Assembly (NCBI GenBank): GCA_026874595.1
Contig: CM049309.1
Location: forward strand, 74,074,426-74,138,425
Origin: Sipunculus nudus
Lineage: Eukaryota > Annelida > Sipuncula > Golfingiida > Sipunculidae
Length of the DNA: 64,000 nucleotides
Reading direction: 5' to 3'
Positions 36,472-48,214 of this stretch are shown here, in pieces. Each line of letters opens with the position of its first letter. Positions within the stretch are counted from its first letter, which is position 1. The notes below the pieces were generated by a model. That model was not told where the DNA came from, did not search any database, and saw nothing but the letters and a program-made list of their open reading frames with translations. Position numbers and translations under genes: made by a program.

Positions 36472-38570
36472 CTTATTATAAAATAGAAATGAGACATACT
36501 GAAATACAAGTTTATCAGATTAACCGGCCCGAAAGTCGTTTGGAAAATATTTCAATGTCAAGGATTTTTTCTGCCGTTTTTTTAGCTGGTAATATATCAT
36601 TAGATGTGCTGACGAGACCCAAACATTTCGACCGATTTTAGCAAGGTTTTCGTCACATTTCCTTCTTTCGTCATTCATGACAACAATAGCAGTCCTGGAG
36701 ACGAACCAGAAGTGATCAAAATGGCCGAAGAGATATGCACGCATATCATGTTCCTCGGGTAATAAAAGAGTAAAAGAAGTCAATGTCAGGATACAGGAGA
36801 CCAGTAACAGACGGTCTGATAAATGATACCCTGAAAAAGCTGTCGACGCGCGTAGGTTGAAGCTGTACGCAAGGAATTGTTACGAAAAAACTTGCATATG
36901 TATTTCACGCTCCTGTATAAGATATCAAGATAAATAGTTTGCCTTAAAAGCACATAGTAAGATGATCATGCACTCTTTGTTAAATTCATTGCCAACATAC
37001 AATATGGCTTTTCAATCCGAGGCAGGTCTCACAATAAAAATATAGATGATTTACTTCAATTTGAAGAAGGAATCAGATATATTTGCCATGTTATCCAAGG
37101 ATATAGTTGAACATGATAGGATTATAGGATACACGCGACGTGATCTCCGAATCGGACAAAGAATTCGCCGTTCCTTTTTCTCATGGAAAGTTTTTTTTCT
37201 GCCGCTAAGCTCTATTTAGTATTGCTGCTCAGTGTTGCACTTGGCTCAATCCCTTGAAAGAAACCATTATGTGTATCATACGATGCACAATCTTCACTGA
37301 TAAACATGTCATAAAAATTCGATTATACTGCATGTGGTTCATCTTCACCATCCAATGTTTCAACAGATAAATTAAAATAAAAAAACGCAGTGGTCACATT
37401 CGCGCGCTTTGATTTTTCAGGCTCCATTTTCCGCGGAACAATTTAGTCATTTTTGCGTGCGCTTATTTACAATGTTTTCTCCTGTATCGTATACGGTGGG
37501 TTCATTTCAAGGTCCTGAGAGCGGATATTTTAGGTAGGGGAAATATAAAACAACAACCTATGACCAAAAATATCATACATTTGAATTTCTAATGTAAATT
37601 CATCACACCTCAGTACACCACTAAGTTTTGTCCAAATGTGCTGACACAGCATTTTATTTAAACATTAATGACTGGGCTGTGTGTTACATTAACAGCGCAA
37701 GGGACAGGTTACCGATAATTTGTTTGGGAAACGTGATTTTCACAGTTAATCTTGGACCCAAATTAGGATACTGGATGTGGATTAGCAGGAAAATACAGTT
37801 GTTACAACAGGCAATTTCGATTTTCAACTTCAGCTATAATTTCCGGTTTGAACTATCTTGTTTCCAAAAGCAAATTTTTAAAATCAATTATTAAGACCTA
37901 ATTGCTTAGTTTAATACTGACTTTTACAAAGCTATTTTTTTTCAAAAATTTCCATGGTTTTCAGGTCACATGTGAGTGTAGATTCACGGGTGTTTCTTTC
38001 GAGTACGATATGATGATATAGTCAAATCAACCAATAAGCCATTTACCCAAGAACATATTATAGAACTTGGGGTCTTTTGTTAATCCATTGAGCAGGTGTT
38101 AAATGGATATTCGTCTCGCTATTGGATCAGTTTCTTAAAGAAATACCCGAGGGAAAGGAGTGACGCAGTGGTTGTTCACACTATTACTTCCTACATGAAC
38201 AGGCGCCAGAGAAAGACAAAATATGCATCAGTTTCTATGGTGACAAGTACACAAAGACTGATGACCGGATTCCGTTAATTTACGAGTATTAATTAAATTT
38301 AATTATTTCAAGACACTATTCTCTTTTTATTTATTCTTCTTTATTTGTTTCTAATAAACAAGTATAGCAGAAGAAGTACAAGTTAAAGCTATTTCGAGCG
38401 TGATTCGCGCCGCCTACTTGGATACATAAGACTGTTCAAAGACAATATTTCAATGACTAGGCTACGTGCATTTATAGTATACATGCGAATAATAAAAAAT
38501 TTCAACGGAATTCTTCTTAATTTTTTCTGGAATTTCATAAGTTACATGAAAACAAGTATACAACTAGATA

Positions 38571-39798
38571 CCCCTTCCCACTTCCAAGAATTTATATTGA
38601 CATCATAATAATTTGCAGGGAAGTCGTGGGGGTGTCGTAGATGATGTCTTGGACATTCGGCGATGTTCGTAGCGATGTCTTGAGCACTCCGAATTCGAGG
38701 CGCTTTTTGGAATGTTCAAAATTAAGCCTTGTCGTCACAAGTCGTAGCAAAGTTGTAACAGTTTCTAGGCAAGTCGTGTCAGAGTCTTCATAAGTCTTCA
38801 GGAGGTGTGAGTGAGGCCTTTTGTTTTGACTTTGCCGAACTGATTTTAAAAGGCCGAAGCGTAGTGAATAGCCGGGGCCACCTGTGACACTGAAATTGAC
38901 AAAAATAACATCCGTCGAGGTATTTGAGGACTCGGGTCTGCTTTGAAAAGCACACATGCTGTCATACATACACTTAAATCTTAATCCGAAATTACCTTGA
39001 AATTTCAGGTAAAGCCTCGCATATACGACTTTTTTTAGAGCATCTTCCTTCACGCTGTGAAAATTACTTTATTATTATTTACTGGTAAAGCTCGTAAAGA
39101 CAAAAGTCCTGGCTTATTTGTTTGTAAAGATTTTCGACGAGAATAGAGTGTAGTTTTTTTTTAAACCATATATTCCACATGCAAGGAGCGTATGATATTT
39201 TCCCTGAGTCTTATGGAAATTTCTTAAAGTTTTGATTAAGTGGCTCAAACGTCACGCGCCAGACAGGCTTTTGGTCTCAGAACCTGTTTAAACGGCCTGT
39301 ATCGATTGAAAACAGGGCGAGCCTTTAAGACTGCTCGAAGACTCCAAGGTTTCACTCCATTAATACGTCTGAGCCAAAAAGCGTTTCCCGCGAAACAATT
39401 ATCGTCACCGCATGCAATATAGTAACAACAGTTGATTAAAACTCGTGTTTTCTGAGGAATGGCGTCAGTGGCATGGGCTTTTAAAGACATTTGCATGATA
39501 TAAAGTTAATATCCCATTGATTAGACTCAGAGGTATTAAATGTCTTCCACGCAGCTCACTAGAAGTGTTACAGGCCGAGTCACTCGAGGGGATACGACCA
39601 GTCACGGCTACTTCTGACCTGCAAACGTGGGAAGTCACGGAAAATCGGTCGTAAAGAGGTCTTGGATCTTGTACAGAAACCCGCTGACGACTGGTCTGGT
39701 TGTGGGTAGAAGTGGTAAATCTTAAGTTGTCTAACATTGTACCGTCTACAATGGTCTCATATGATTTTGTAGATGGGGTGTTTCCATGTGTCCCTCAG
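38571..39798. other. Non-coding; degenerate GTCGT/GTCTT-rich stretch at its start
   Basis: Between about 38,620 and 38,810 the motifs AAGTCGT and GTCTT recur irregularly, giving a long minus-strand open frame (153 codons to 38,592) that I consider repeat-driven because it has no family resemblance. Nothing else was recognised. Confidence 0.4.
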
Positions 39799-40027
39799 CG
39801 TATATGCGTATGTGCGTATGTGCGTGAAAATCGCTACAGGAGCCATTTTCACGTATAGGGTCTGCGTGAACGTAGCCATTCAAGGAAAAATGACATCATT
39901 TCACCATCTTTTTGTGAAAGGCCTGCTTTATCCACTGTACGAATATATTAGTCTGCCAGTTCACGCATATACGTGTATATACGCGCACATTGGAACACCT
40001 ACTTTTTCACGCATATACGCACATACG
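39799..40027. mobile_element. MITE-like element with ACGCATA-type inverted ends
   Basis: The left end CGTATATGCGTATGTGCG...TGCGTGAAAA is the reverse complement of the right end TTTTTCACGCATATACGC...ACATACG. The interior (about 170 bp) is AT-rich and non-coding, with further CACGCATATACG copies near the right end. The target duplication is obscured by the repetitive ends. Confidence 0.65.
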
Positions 40028-40284
40028 TTTCTGTATTTTAAGAACATTTCTACTGGAGTCCTGTGTGATATCTTTCATGTAAACGCGACAGAAACATACT
40101 TACACACTGACAAAAATAAGACATAAATTACATCTCAATTAACATGATTTCTACATATTCCATTAATGCAGATACTGTAGTATGTGTAAATTTACAACAG
40201 AATATACAAAACGATAAAAAAAATGAGTGAGACTATCGACAGGGGTTAAGCTATCCTATATCTGCATGACAGTGATGTCCACAC

Positions 40285-40738
40285 CATCCGAGTCCGAGTG
40301 CTAGTCCGAGTCCAGGCCACTCGAATTCAAGTCCAAGTCCGAGTCTTTGAGGTTTGAGTAAAAGTCAACCATCTTCGAGTCCGAGTCATTTCGAACCCGA
40401 ATCCAAGTCCGAGTACGATTCCAGTACAAATATCCTAAAAAAAAACAATTTAAAATATAAATTTCAGATCATGTAATTTTTTAAGTTACTTCCCACAAGT
40501 TTTTACTATAATGATTAATTACATTACAAGTTCACGCTGCCGAGCAAAGCTTGGTATATATAGTGTTATTATTTTGTAATATTCTGATTGCAGCTCGCAC
40601 AAATCTTTAAAATAAGTGACAGATTTGTTTCCTGTTGGACTCGAAATGGACTCGATCTGAATTTTCGAATCCTTACCTCCGTGTCCGAGTGCAAGTCCGA
40701 GTCCAGGACCCTCGAGTCCAAGTAAGAGTCCTGAAAAA
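40285..40738 (+). repeat. Degenerate GAGTCC hexamer repeat, two clusters
   Basis: Clusters at 40,285-40,434 and 40,625-40,738 consist of irregular GAGTCC/AAGTCC/GAGTACG words in the same orientation, separated by about 190 bp of AT-rich sequence. Such hexamer-based repeats occur in many invertebrate genomes. I do not know their mobility class. Confidence 0.7.
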
Positions 40739-40829
40739 GTGGACTTGAGATATTTCATTAGTATAACGTCCCTGAGAAATTATCTAATAAATTTCGCGGA
40801 ATTTCCGTGAAACCTGTTATATGAGGCTA

Positions 40830-41110
40830 TATGCTAAAGATTTGTTACGTGAGAAGAACCTCTAATTCCAGGTCCTGTGTCACATGTCAGAGACATGATA
40901 GTTTTCTTTCATAAACACACAGTAAGATGGTCAGGCAAGGCACTGTCAGCAAAGGAAATGGGTTTATATGTTATATAATGTCGATGTTTCTCTTTAATTT
41001 CATCATTCAATCATATATGTTTGCCAGAAATAGGTTATCTGATTAGAATAGGTTTTATGGTCACACATGTTGTAATCATCGATTCTGGAACTAATGCGGT
41101 CAGCATATCC
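40830..41110 (+). repeat. Third partial copy of part of the segmental duplication
   Basis: The block CACACAGTAAGATGGTCA and the following sequence ending near a TATxTTTGCCA motif resemble 22,500-22,660 and 36,945-37,140. It is strongly diverged and short. It suggests that the 20.8-38.6 kb unit was once present at least three times. Confidence 0.5.
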
Positions 41111-41690
41111 ATCTACGATCGTGCTTTCCGACAATTCCACTGGTTTATTCCCTTTACTTAAATTCTGCGTTTGTTTTTTTTTTTTTTCCGAATATTCGCC
41201 TGTCGGTAGTTAATTATCTTGGATGGGCACCATAAAACCAAGCGTTCGGAGATTATAATCTGAATGCAAAACGATTATTTCATTGTAATTTCATAAAGAA
41301 ATTTTATAATTTCCCAAGCAATTCATTGTACCTTACTGCCATCCAGTTTTGTCAATTAGTGCTAATTCAGCATTTTAACAAGCATCCAGAAATGAGCCAT
41401 CTTTTACAGTTTCTTGTTGAAGATGACCGGATTTGTCTGCGAAAACTTCTTTTATGTCTAAAATTAGGCTTTTGTCAAACGTATTCAACATGTGGAGAGA
41501 GAAGAGAAAATGCACCCCCCCCCGCTCCACCCATAGTCCAATTTTCCTTAGGCCATTTTAAATTTTCAGCTACCTTCTCAAAGTGTAAGAAAAATTTATC
41601 AACCTCTTTTTCTTGAAAAGGTTGGATAAGTCAAATGTGTTTAGTAACATCAAAACTGTGAGTTGAGGCAGCACGTAGACCATGTTATAG
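41111..41690. other. Non-coding, nothing recognised
   Basis: T-rich run at about 41,172-41,188 and a C run at 41,515-41,524. No coding family or repeat partner was seen. Confidence 0.5.
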
Positions 41691-41699
41691 TTTAAGTCT

Positions 41700-42154
41700 T
41701 CTAACTCCAGTCATTTTAACTCAATTTCTTTTTCTTTTTGTTTTTCTAAATCTAACTCTTTTAACCTTTCATCTTCTTCCCTCTGTTCTCTTTGTCTGTG
41801 TAACTCTAATTGTTTTAATGCTAGTTCATGTTGCATGGCTAACTTTTTTAAAATCCAACTGATTAGCAAGGCTGTCATTTTTTTATGTTTACACTTCGGC
41901 CGCTTCAGTTAAACTTTTGCTAACCAGATCTTGCATGATTTTAGCAATGATATCAGGCTTCCTCGAAGCTTTATTTTCACACCTAACTTTAAGAGTTGCC
42001 TCAAACTCAACAAATGATCTTTTGTCAACTGTTCACGTTTATCCGGGTCGGGATCGTCAACAAATGTCTCAGGTTTCATTTCTGCCTTGTTAAGATGTGA
42101 AAACAAAAACAAAAAACCCTGAGATAAATCTTGTAAACAATGTAATGTAAACAA
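41700..42154 (-). pseudogene. Gypsy-like retrotransposon gag remnant
   Basis: On the minus strand an ATG at 42,154, about 77 bp inside the primer-binding site, opens a frame to 41,909 with acidic start ETFVDDPDPDKREQL and a helix-rich LLSLRQLLKLGVK segment resembling the SAP-like start of invertebrate Gypsy gag proteins. After a frame change near 42,015 and further stops, another frame at about 41,710-41,830 encodes a charged heptad-like stretch (ELHRQREQREEDERLKEL), as in the coiled-coil part of such gags. Everything further into the element is missing. The call rests mainly on position relative to the PBS and LTR. It is clearly non-functional. Confidence 0.65.
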
Positions 42155-42231
42155 TGTTTAATCTTGTAAACAATGTATGATAAAACAATGTGTCTAGCTC
42201 AAGGCCTAATAAATTTTCAAAACTACTAAAC

Positions 42232-42248
42232 ATCCCGGACGAGCCCCC
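42232..42248 (-). promoter_or_regulatory. Primer-binding site, tRNA-Pro type
   Basis: On the minus strand GGGGGCTCGTCCGGGATG follows the LTR end after seven bases. This matches the 3'-end complement of tRNA-Pro used as primer by many retroelements. The TRIM at 2.16-2.56 kb has the first 11 bases of the same site. Confidence 0.75.
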
Positions 42249-42255
42249 TATTTTA

Positions 42256-42350
42256 TGTTACGGAAACTAATATCAACAGATCACGTAGTTGTGACGAGCA
42301 TAAATTTTGTCATGGAGATTAAAAACCGCTGTGTTTACACGTCAGAACCC
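42256..42350 (-). repeat. 5' LTR remnant (minus orientation) of the Gypsy-like element
   Basis: TGTTACGGAAACTAATAT and the next 75 bp match the left end of the solo LTR at 22,686. The rest of the LTR is missing. Similarity stops at a long C-rich tract starting at about 42,348. Confidence 0.75.
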
Positions 42351-42406
42351 CCCCCTCCCCCCCCCCCCCCACTCCCAACACCTCCCACCCCCCCCCCCCC
42401 CCCCCC
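42348..42406. repeat. Poly-C rich low-complexity tract
   Basis: Two long C runs interrupted by short CT/CA words. It marks the truncation point of the LTR remnant. Confidence 0.9.
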
Positions 42407-42884
42407 GAGTGGGCCGGGCCATGCTGCCACAGCAACGGACAACGCCAGCGCTGCACATACATATGTAAGACTGCTGCATACAATAAAAGAGACATCTGTA
42501 ACATCGTTGAATGAGAAGATTTGTCGTGCGAAACTATCGAAAGTCGTGGTAACGAAATATTCCTCGGCCCTTCTGCAAGCGTCATGTGAAAAACGCAGTA
42601 CAGTGAATCTTAATCGATTCTCCGAATTCGGTTATCTTGTCCTATTTACAACACGACCATCGGATAGCATATAGAGAGTAACATGAAAATAAATAATTAG
42701 ATTATTAAATTAATTAAATTATAATTTAGATAATTATTTACGAGAAAGAAAGTCGTGATGTTAATCGTCATTATAAAAATTGAAAGGAAAACACATCCAA
42801 AAGCGCCTTCCAAAAGTGAGGTATTCTAGATTTATTTAAGACTAAAACTGATGGACAATTCCCGATTGGGTGAAATTCTGTACG

Positions 42885-43558
42885 CTTTTTACACAGCGCT
42901 TTACAACTATAGGCCTATTACCTATATCGTAATAGCTGTTTGTTATGACCTCGTATCCTGAATTGCTACACCAGAGGGGAGCACTGTATTTTTGTCCAAT
43001 CAGATGAGACCTTGTGCTGGATGACACTGCTGAGGGAGGAATACAGGGAGCCAATCATGTTCATTTCGTTTTGAGTGACAGCTCATCGCCCTGGTAACCG
43101 TCTGAACGGGCCACAGGCTCAGAGAGAATTGCTCCAGACGTGGTTTGCTTAGGGCCTTGGGCACATAGGATGCCCGGCCGGTGAGCTGTAGTTCAAACGA
43201 AACGTAACAACAAAGGCTGCGTGCACAGCTCGCTGGCTGGTTTCAGTTCTGCAGACAACAGATACAAGGCTACGCTAACACAGTCATAATGTCATAATCG
43301 AATCGGTCGATAATGCGAGAATGCAGAGGGAGCAATTGAAATTCGACCGTAAACTGTCACAGCGGCGCTTGAAGCGCAGCTGTGGGCGGAGCCTGAATGC
43401 CTGTCGAGTGTTTGTTTATTGGCATCTGGTTGGCTGCTTGTCACATCATACGCACGTTTTTTTCAGCGGACAACGAACCGCTATCTGGTGTCTAAATATA
43501 TCATAAACGGTCAAAGCTGGCAGCGTGAAATCAGATTTCCGCTGCCTCGGGAGCGTAG
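42885..43558 (+). repeat. Promoter-like dispersed repeat, copy 2, with an insertion
   Basis: Partner of 30,945-31,415 with the same landmark order. An additional segment of about 230 bp at about 43,147-43,378 lies between the CACAGGCTCAGAG block and the GGGCGGAGCCTGA block. Confidence 0.75.
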
Positions 43559-45754
43559 AAATTCTGCTGCTATTAAGTAAAAGATAATAAATGCTCGCTA
43601 TGATGACAGAGTCCAGCCGAAATCATAACAAACTTATTTATATATTCCATCCGTACGTTGCTCTTCACCAGTTCCACCTTCACTAGCTCCATTGTTTTAC
43701 GGCTTCGACTCTCACATATTTCTTCAATTTTTTTTTTTTGGGGGGGGGGGGGATGGGGATGGTGGGTAAATGAAGTCCTTGATAATACTGCTAATTTGTC
43801 CTATGGCACAAAGTCTTTGAAAGATTCATAAATAGTACGGAAAACGGACTAAATCTTGTGTTGAGCTTAAACGCCATAACAATAAGTGAAGCATTGTTTG
43901 CATTTTCTACTCAAGCGGACAGAATTCCACGTATTGTGTATCAACCAGTAAAGAAAACGAAAAAAAATTCGAACAATAAAAATAATTTTCTCGAGTCCGG
44001 GGAACAATCATTATTATACGTGTGGCCTTAATGCTCGACGAGGTGAGAGAATCCATTTCTTCCGCACGTTGCTCTTCACTGTAGTGCCATTCCTCTCGAG
44101 GTCGGAAGCCGATAACCGGTAAATGTAAACAATAAAACCATGTCGGATCAATAAACATTTCCCGTGATCTTCAATAATAACCCGTGGACCAGATTGTCAT
44201 GACGTGACCTCGCCCAGACTATTAGTTTTAATATCAGCAGAGATAAATACATTCCATTCGTATAAAATTCATGAATAATTTCATAAAGATATCAATACAA
44301 CGCGGCCACCGAAATAAAAATATAGTTTTAAAAGGATAACGGCCGGCAACAGGCAATATTCATGTGAGTGCTGAAAACAATGGTTCAATGTGTATTTATA
44401 TTGCGGCGCTGGGATATTAGAAAACGTATTGTATTAGCGGGGAATTATCCGGAAGTCATTTCATACATCTTTCACATCCGATTTCATAATGCTACATTTT
44501 CACTCTTAGAATTCTCAGTAAGTGGGTTTTAAGCTTAAGCCATATCTTTAAAAATCATCAAAATTCCATTTTCAGTATTTATTCATAGGTTCGTCAACAT
44601 TTTATAAATAGGGATTTAAAATAAATTGAAGTTGCAATAAAATTTACTAACAAAATCATATTAACTTTTGTTAATGTATTATTTTCATATTTCATTGATA
44701 TAATTGGTACATGACCTTAGATGTGTGAATAAATCGGGAAAAATGAGGAAGTCCATCATGTATAATCACAATGCTATGTATATGAATGGTTAACTATGGT
44801 AACATGTCAAACATATTGATATTTGATATTTCTGTCCAGTTTTGCACAGTTTTGTTTTGTGGCCTAGCATTTAAAATTTTCCTGCAAATAGATGTGTTAA
44901 AAACACTACATAAACATACATCAAATAGAAAAATGCACAGAACGTGTCTTGTTCGTGCAAATTTAACATATTCGCTGAAGAGCAAACTTCCGGATTCAGG
45001 CCACCCTTTTAGAACAATTGATTTTCTTGTATGGGTTTCTTGCATGAAGCTCCCGCGTTATCAGTCGGGAATACTTTTTCAGGATAGGAGATGTTTTTCC
45101 CATTCCAAATCTTATACCGTCTGTATGTGTGGGAAGGTCTATATTGATTTCTGTCAATATCTCTAAAAAACTGGTAATCTGGGTTTTTTTTTCAGCTGAA
45201 GTTAGTCAGGTAAAGAAACTAGGTCAAATGGAAAAACGACTCTTAATGGAGAATGCAGTGCTAACAGTTTTACTGTCCAAACCGGTCGTGGCAAGTCTCG
45301 TTTGTTTAATTTAGATAAAGTCATGGTGACCTATACTCGATGAGCTAGGTGGATTTTAAACTCCATGACATCCATACTCATATAAGTGTTTATAGCTGCT
45401 GAACAAAAATTTACGATGAGATAACAAAATTAAAATAATTCTCCCATACATATTCATATTTTCCTGTAGAGGTGGAGTACGGCTGTCATGGATCCCCATT
45501 GCTGTACTTTTGCAGGGGCCCTTTCATCAAATGGACAACGTGTGTACATGTTAGAAAGAAAATCTGTTAAACCAAATTGTATTTTTTAGGACTTTCAATC
45601 ACATTATATCATACTTAGTGTGCGGATTATTATGTTGACATACTAATCATTACAACATTATATGGCACGTTTAAATCATAGACATTCAGCGAACTTACAA
45701 ATTCAGTAGAAATAACGTTTGGCTGATGAAGTTTATTAAGACGTCGAGACTAAC
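43559..45754. other. Non-coding, nothing recognised
   Basis: A T run followed by a G run of about 14 bases lies at 43,728-43,752. One plus-strand frame of 126 codons (44,786-45,166) shows no family resemblance and atypical composition, so I do not call it a gene. Confidence 0.5.
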
Positions 45755-45756
45755 AA

Positions 45757-45839
45757 ACATTACTGGACTAATTTGATGAGGACGGAGAATACTGAATATC
45801 AGCAATGCGAGATGTATTGTAATTAGAGAAGTGTAAACC

Positions 45840-45915
<76 letters not shown>

Positions 45916-45938
45916 TCATCAAATTAGTCCGGCAATGA
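45757..45938. repeat. (TA)n array inside an inverted repeat
   Basis: About 75 bp of TA dinucleotides (45,841-45,915) are flanked by CATTACTGGACTAATTTGATGA on the left and by its near-perfect reverse complement (TCATCAAATTAGTCCGGCAATG) on the right. The structure resembles a small TA-expanded MITE or a large hairpin. Confidence 0.7.
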
Positions 45939-46767
45939 AATCGTTTTTGTTATCTTATATTTCGGCGGGGGGGTGTTAAATATTGGGAGCCCTTGGCTGC
46001 AGCCCAGTCAGCCACCCCCTTAACCCGCCTCTGTAATTTCCTGTCCTATATAAAACGGATAGGTTTCAGATTATTTAAGAATCGCAGTTAAAGTGACCGT
46101 TTGAATGTGACTGTTGATGCGAGATATGATTTTACAACCTATTAATTGCTTCAGCTAACACTATATACGCCTGAGACATATTAAAGTACTTCATAACACT
46201 AATGTGCACTGGGAGACGCAAGCTCATATTATTTTTTAAAAATGTGTACACTATACCATCTGATATACATATGACCTTAATCAAAACACCATCGAATATT
46301 CAAACATTTGCGTTAACAAACATACTGATTAACAGCAAATTGTAGACTTAAAATTAATGGCTATCCAGGAATTTGGAAAATAATAATAATTGTAAGTGAT
46401 TTATACTTGTGTTTATTTCAATATTTGTTTTGACACAAACTGGTGTGAGTGAAACGTATAAGCAGTTAAAATAAAAAGAAATAAAAGCCAGAGCATTGAC
46501 AACCTTAACCTAATAATCAGAGAGAAACTTGATGTCTGATATGGAATAATTAGTATTGCTGTTTGTTCTGTGAATACTTGTATTATATTTGTAGGTGCTG
46601 TATATGATGTTTAAAGAAGTGTCTGAGTGATATCAATAGTTTACAGTATCTGTACGTATCTATGTACACATCTTTGTGACTTTTGAATTTCACTAGTTTT
46701 AAATTGTGTCTTTGGCAAATTTATTCAATAAACATATCACGGATTTTATGCAAAAATTATTTTTATA
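45939..46767. other. Non-coding, nothing recognised
   Basis: No coding family or repeat partner was seen on either strand. Confidence 0.5.
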
Positions 46768-47800
46768 TCCGGCTGAACCCCAAGGGATTTTTATAATCGT
46801 CAGCGCAGCGTGCTCTTCGCTCATTTTCGAAATCCGGCCGACATTTTAAGATCGTGATCACGGGCCGGCCGAGTGCAAAATTTATTTCTGCGCCAGAAAT
46901 GTGCAGCGGTCCGAGAGGACGAAATTCTTCCGACCCTAGTCCAATACTCTTTAATTCGACTGAGGCTCCTCAGTGGTCCGCCATGAATTCCACACGATGT
47001 TCATTCGATGCCACGATTGTCGGCCGAGATACGCTCATTAATCTTGGGACGCACGTCCGAGTGCCAAACGGTCATCGTTTGGTCCCAGTTCGCATCCAGG
47101 GCCTCAAAACGACGATCACAAATTCTCTAGGAATCTGGCGAGCTTTTCCCCGAGCTGCTTACGAGCAAAGATCTCACCCAACCTCTAAGGAGGCCTCGTC
47201 GTCTTTAACTCCGCTAGAGCCCCAGTCACATCACGTCAACGAGCCCCTACCGAGCTGGGTTTTTTTTGCCAAAAAGTGGACCTTTCCAGCGAGCTTTTGA
47301 CGGATATTGTTTACTCGGACGAGCCTCGTCAGTACTGTAACAGCTCGTTGGGGTGCTAATCGCTCTTTAGCGCGGAGTTCAAGAGCGACGAGGACTCGCT
47401 GGAATTTCGGCGAAAGTTTTGCTCGGTAGCAGCTCGGGAAGAGATCGCCTGGGCTCCCAGCGAGCACCGCTGGGGGTCTTTGGGATCGTCCGAAGTACCT
47501 AGTTGCGGGAACATCGCCTAGACGCCGCTGAAAGGTGGAGCCTCGGTCGAGTTGAAGAGCGTCGAACGAGTTCCGAACGATGTTCGTAGGAGGCTCGGAT
47601 GTGCTTCTATCGACGTCCTTTCGGGCCCTACATATTTCAGGCGCAGAAATAAATCATTGGACTCGGCAGCGCCTCGATACTAATGTGACTACAATCTGTA
47701 AAAGCGACTGATGTCGGCCTGATTTTTAAAATTGGCGAGGAGCTCGCTGCTAGGCCGATTTTATAAATCCACGGGAGCTCGGCCGGTAATGTGACTTAGG
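46768..47800. mobile_element. GC-rich foldback element, about 1 kb
   Basis: The left half matches the reverse complement of the right half over its whole length with moderate divergence. Pairs include ATTTATTTCTGCGCC (46,878-46,892 against 47,638-47,655), CCCGAGCTGCT-ACGAGCAAA (47,150-47,170 against 47,420-47,440), CTCGTCGxCTTxAACTCCGC (about 47,197 against 47,375) and ATCxGGCCGACAT near the outer ends (46,831 against about 47,712). The arms are about 500 bp with almost no loop, centred near 47,285. GC and CpG content are far above the surroundings, with recurrent GAGCTCG words. There is no credible coding sequence. Outer limits and target duplication are uncertain. Confidence 0.75.
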
Positions 47801-47897
47801 CCTAAAGACCGACGAGCACCCCTAATGAGCTATAAACTACCGACAAAGCTCGACCGAGTGAAACCTATGCACACTCTTTTGTCAAAATGCAACTGGT

Positions 47898-48010
47898 AAA
47901 GCGGCCCACACACGGTCAATTTTATTGTCACTTATATTGACTTTATTTTATTGAGCGATTTTCTCTCGGCCACATACGGTCCAAAATTATTGCGCGATAA
48001 AAGAGTCATT
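47898..48010. repeat. Possible end of a CGGCCCACACACGGTCAA-type element
   Basis: CGGCCCACACACGGTCAATT and CGGCCACATACGGTCCAAAA occur about 68 bp apart in direct orientation. Such motifs resemble ends of common invertebrate DNA elements, but no partner end was found. Confidence 0.35.
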
Positions 48011-48214
48011 TCGGTGACTTTGGCTTAAGCGTTTATCTTTTTTTGTATCAGCAAGAGGGGTAGTCTGGACAGCTTATGGTATAAATCAGGCTCAAACTAC
48101 CTCTGGAAATGGTACGAAATAGTATTAAGATTTTATCCGGAGTATCAGCTGCTATTGTTTGTGAAAACGTCAAGACGATATATAGATCATTTTTTAAACT
48201 TATCTGTGCATAAT

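Larger units (their letters stand above)
33480..38570 (+). repeat. Segmental duplication, copy 2
   Basis: Tandem partner of 20,825-33,360. Relative to copy 1 it lacks the solo LTR, the Harbinger/LINE and the 30.9-31.4 kb repeat. It has instead an extra block at about 34,080-35,040 containing a small TIR element, several (TA)n arrays at 35.8-36.5 kb, and lacks about 700 bp corresponding to 32,610-33,310. The empty Harbinger site lies in the AT-rich stretch 37,545-37,575. Confidence 0.85.

Noticed and set aside
38592-39053. 153-codon minus-strand frame as a gene
   Set aside because: No family resemblance, no splice or promoter context, and partly driven by irregular GTCGT words.
42255-42674. 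Proline-rich protein of 139 codons
   Set aside because: The proline run is a translated poly-C tract and the frame starts inside an LTR remnant.
46854-47300. 148-codon plus-strand frame as a host gene
   Set aside because: It lies in one arm of the GC-rich foldback. High GC lowers stop frequency, and the other arm does not preserve the frame.
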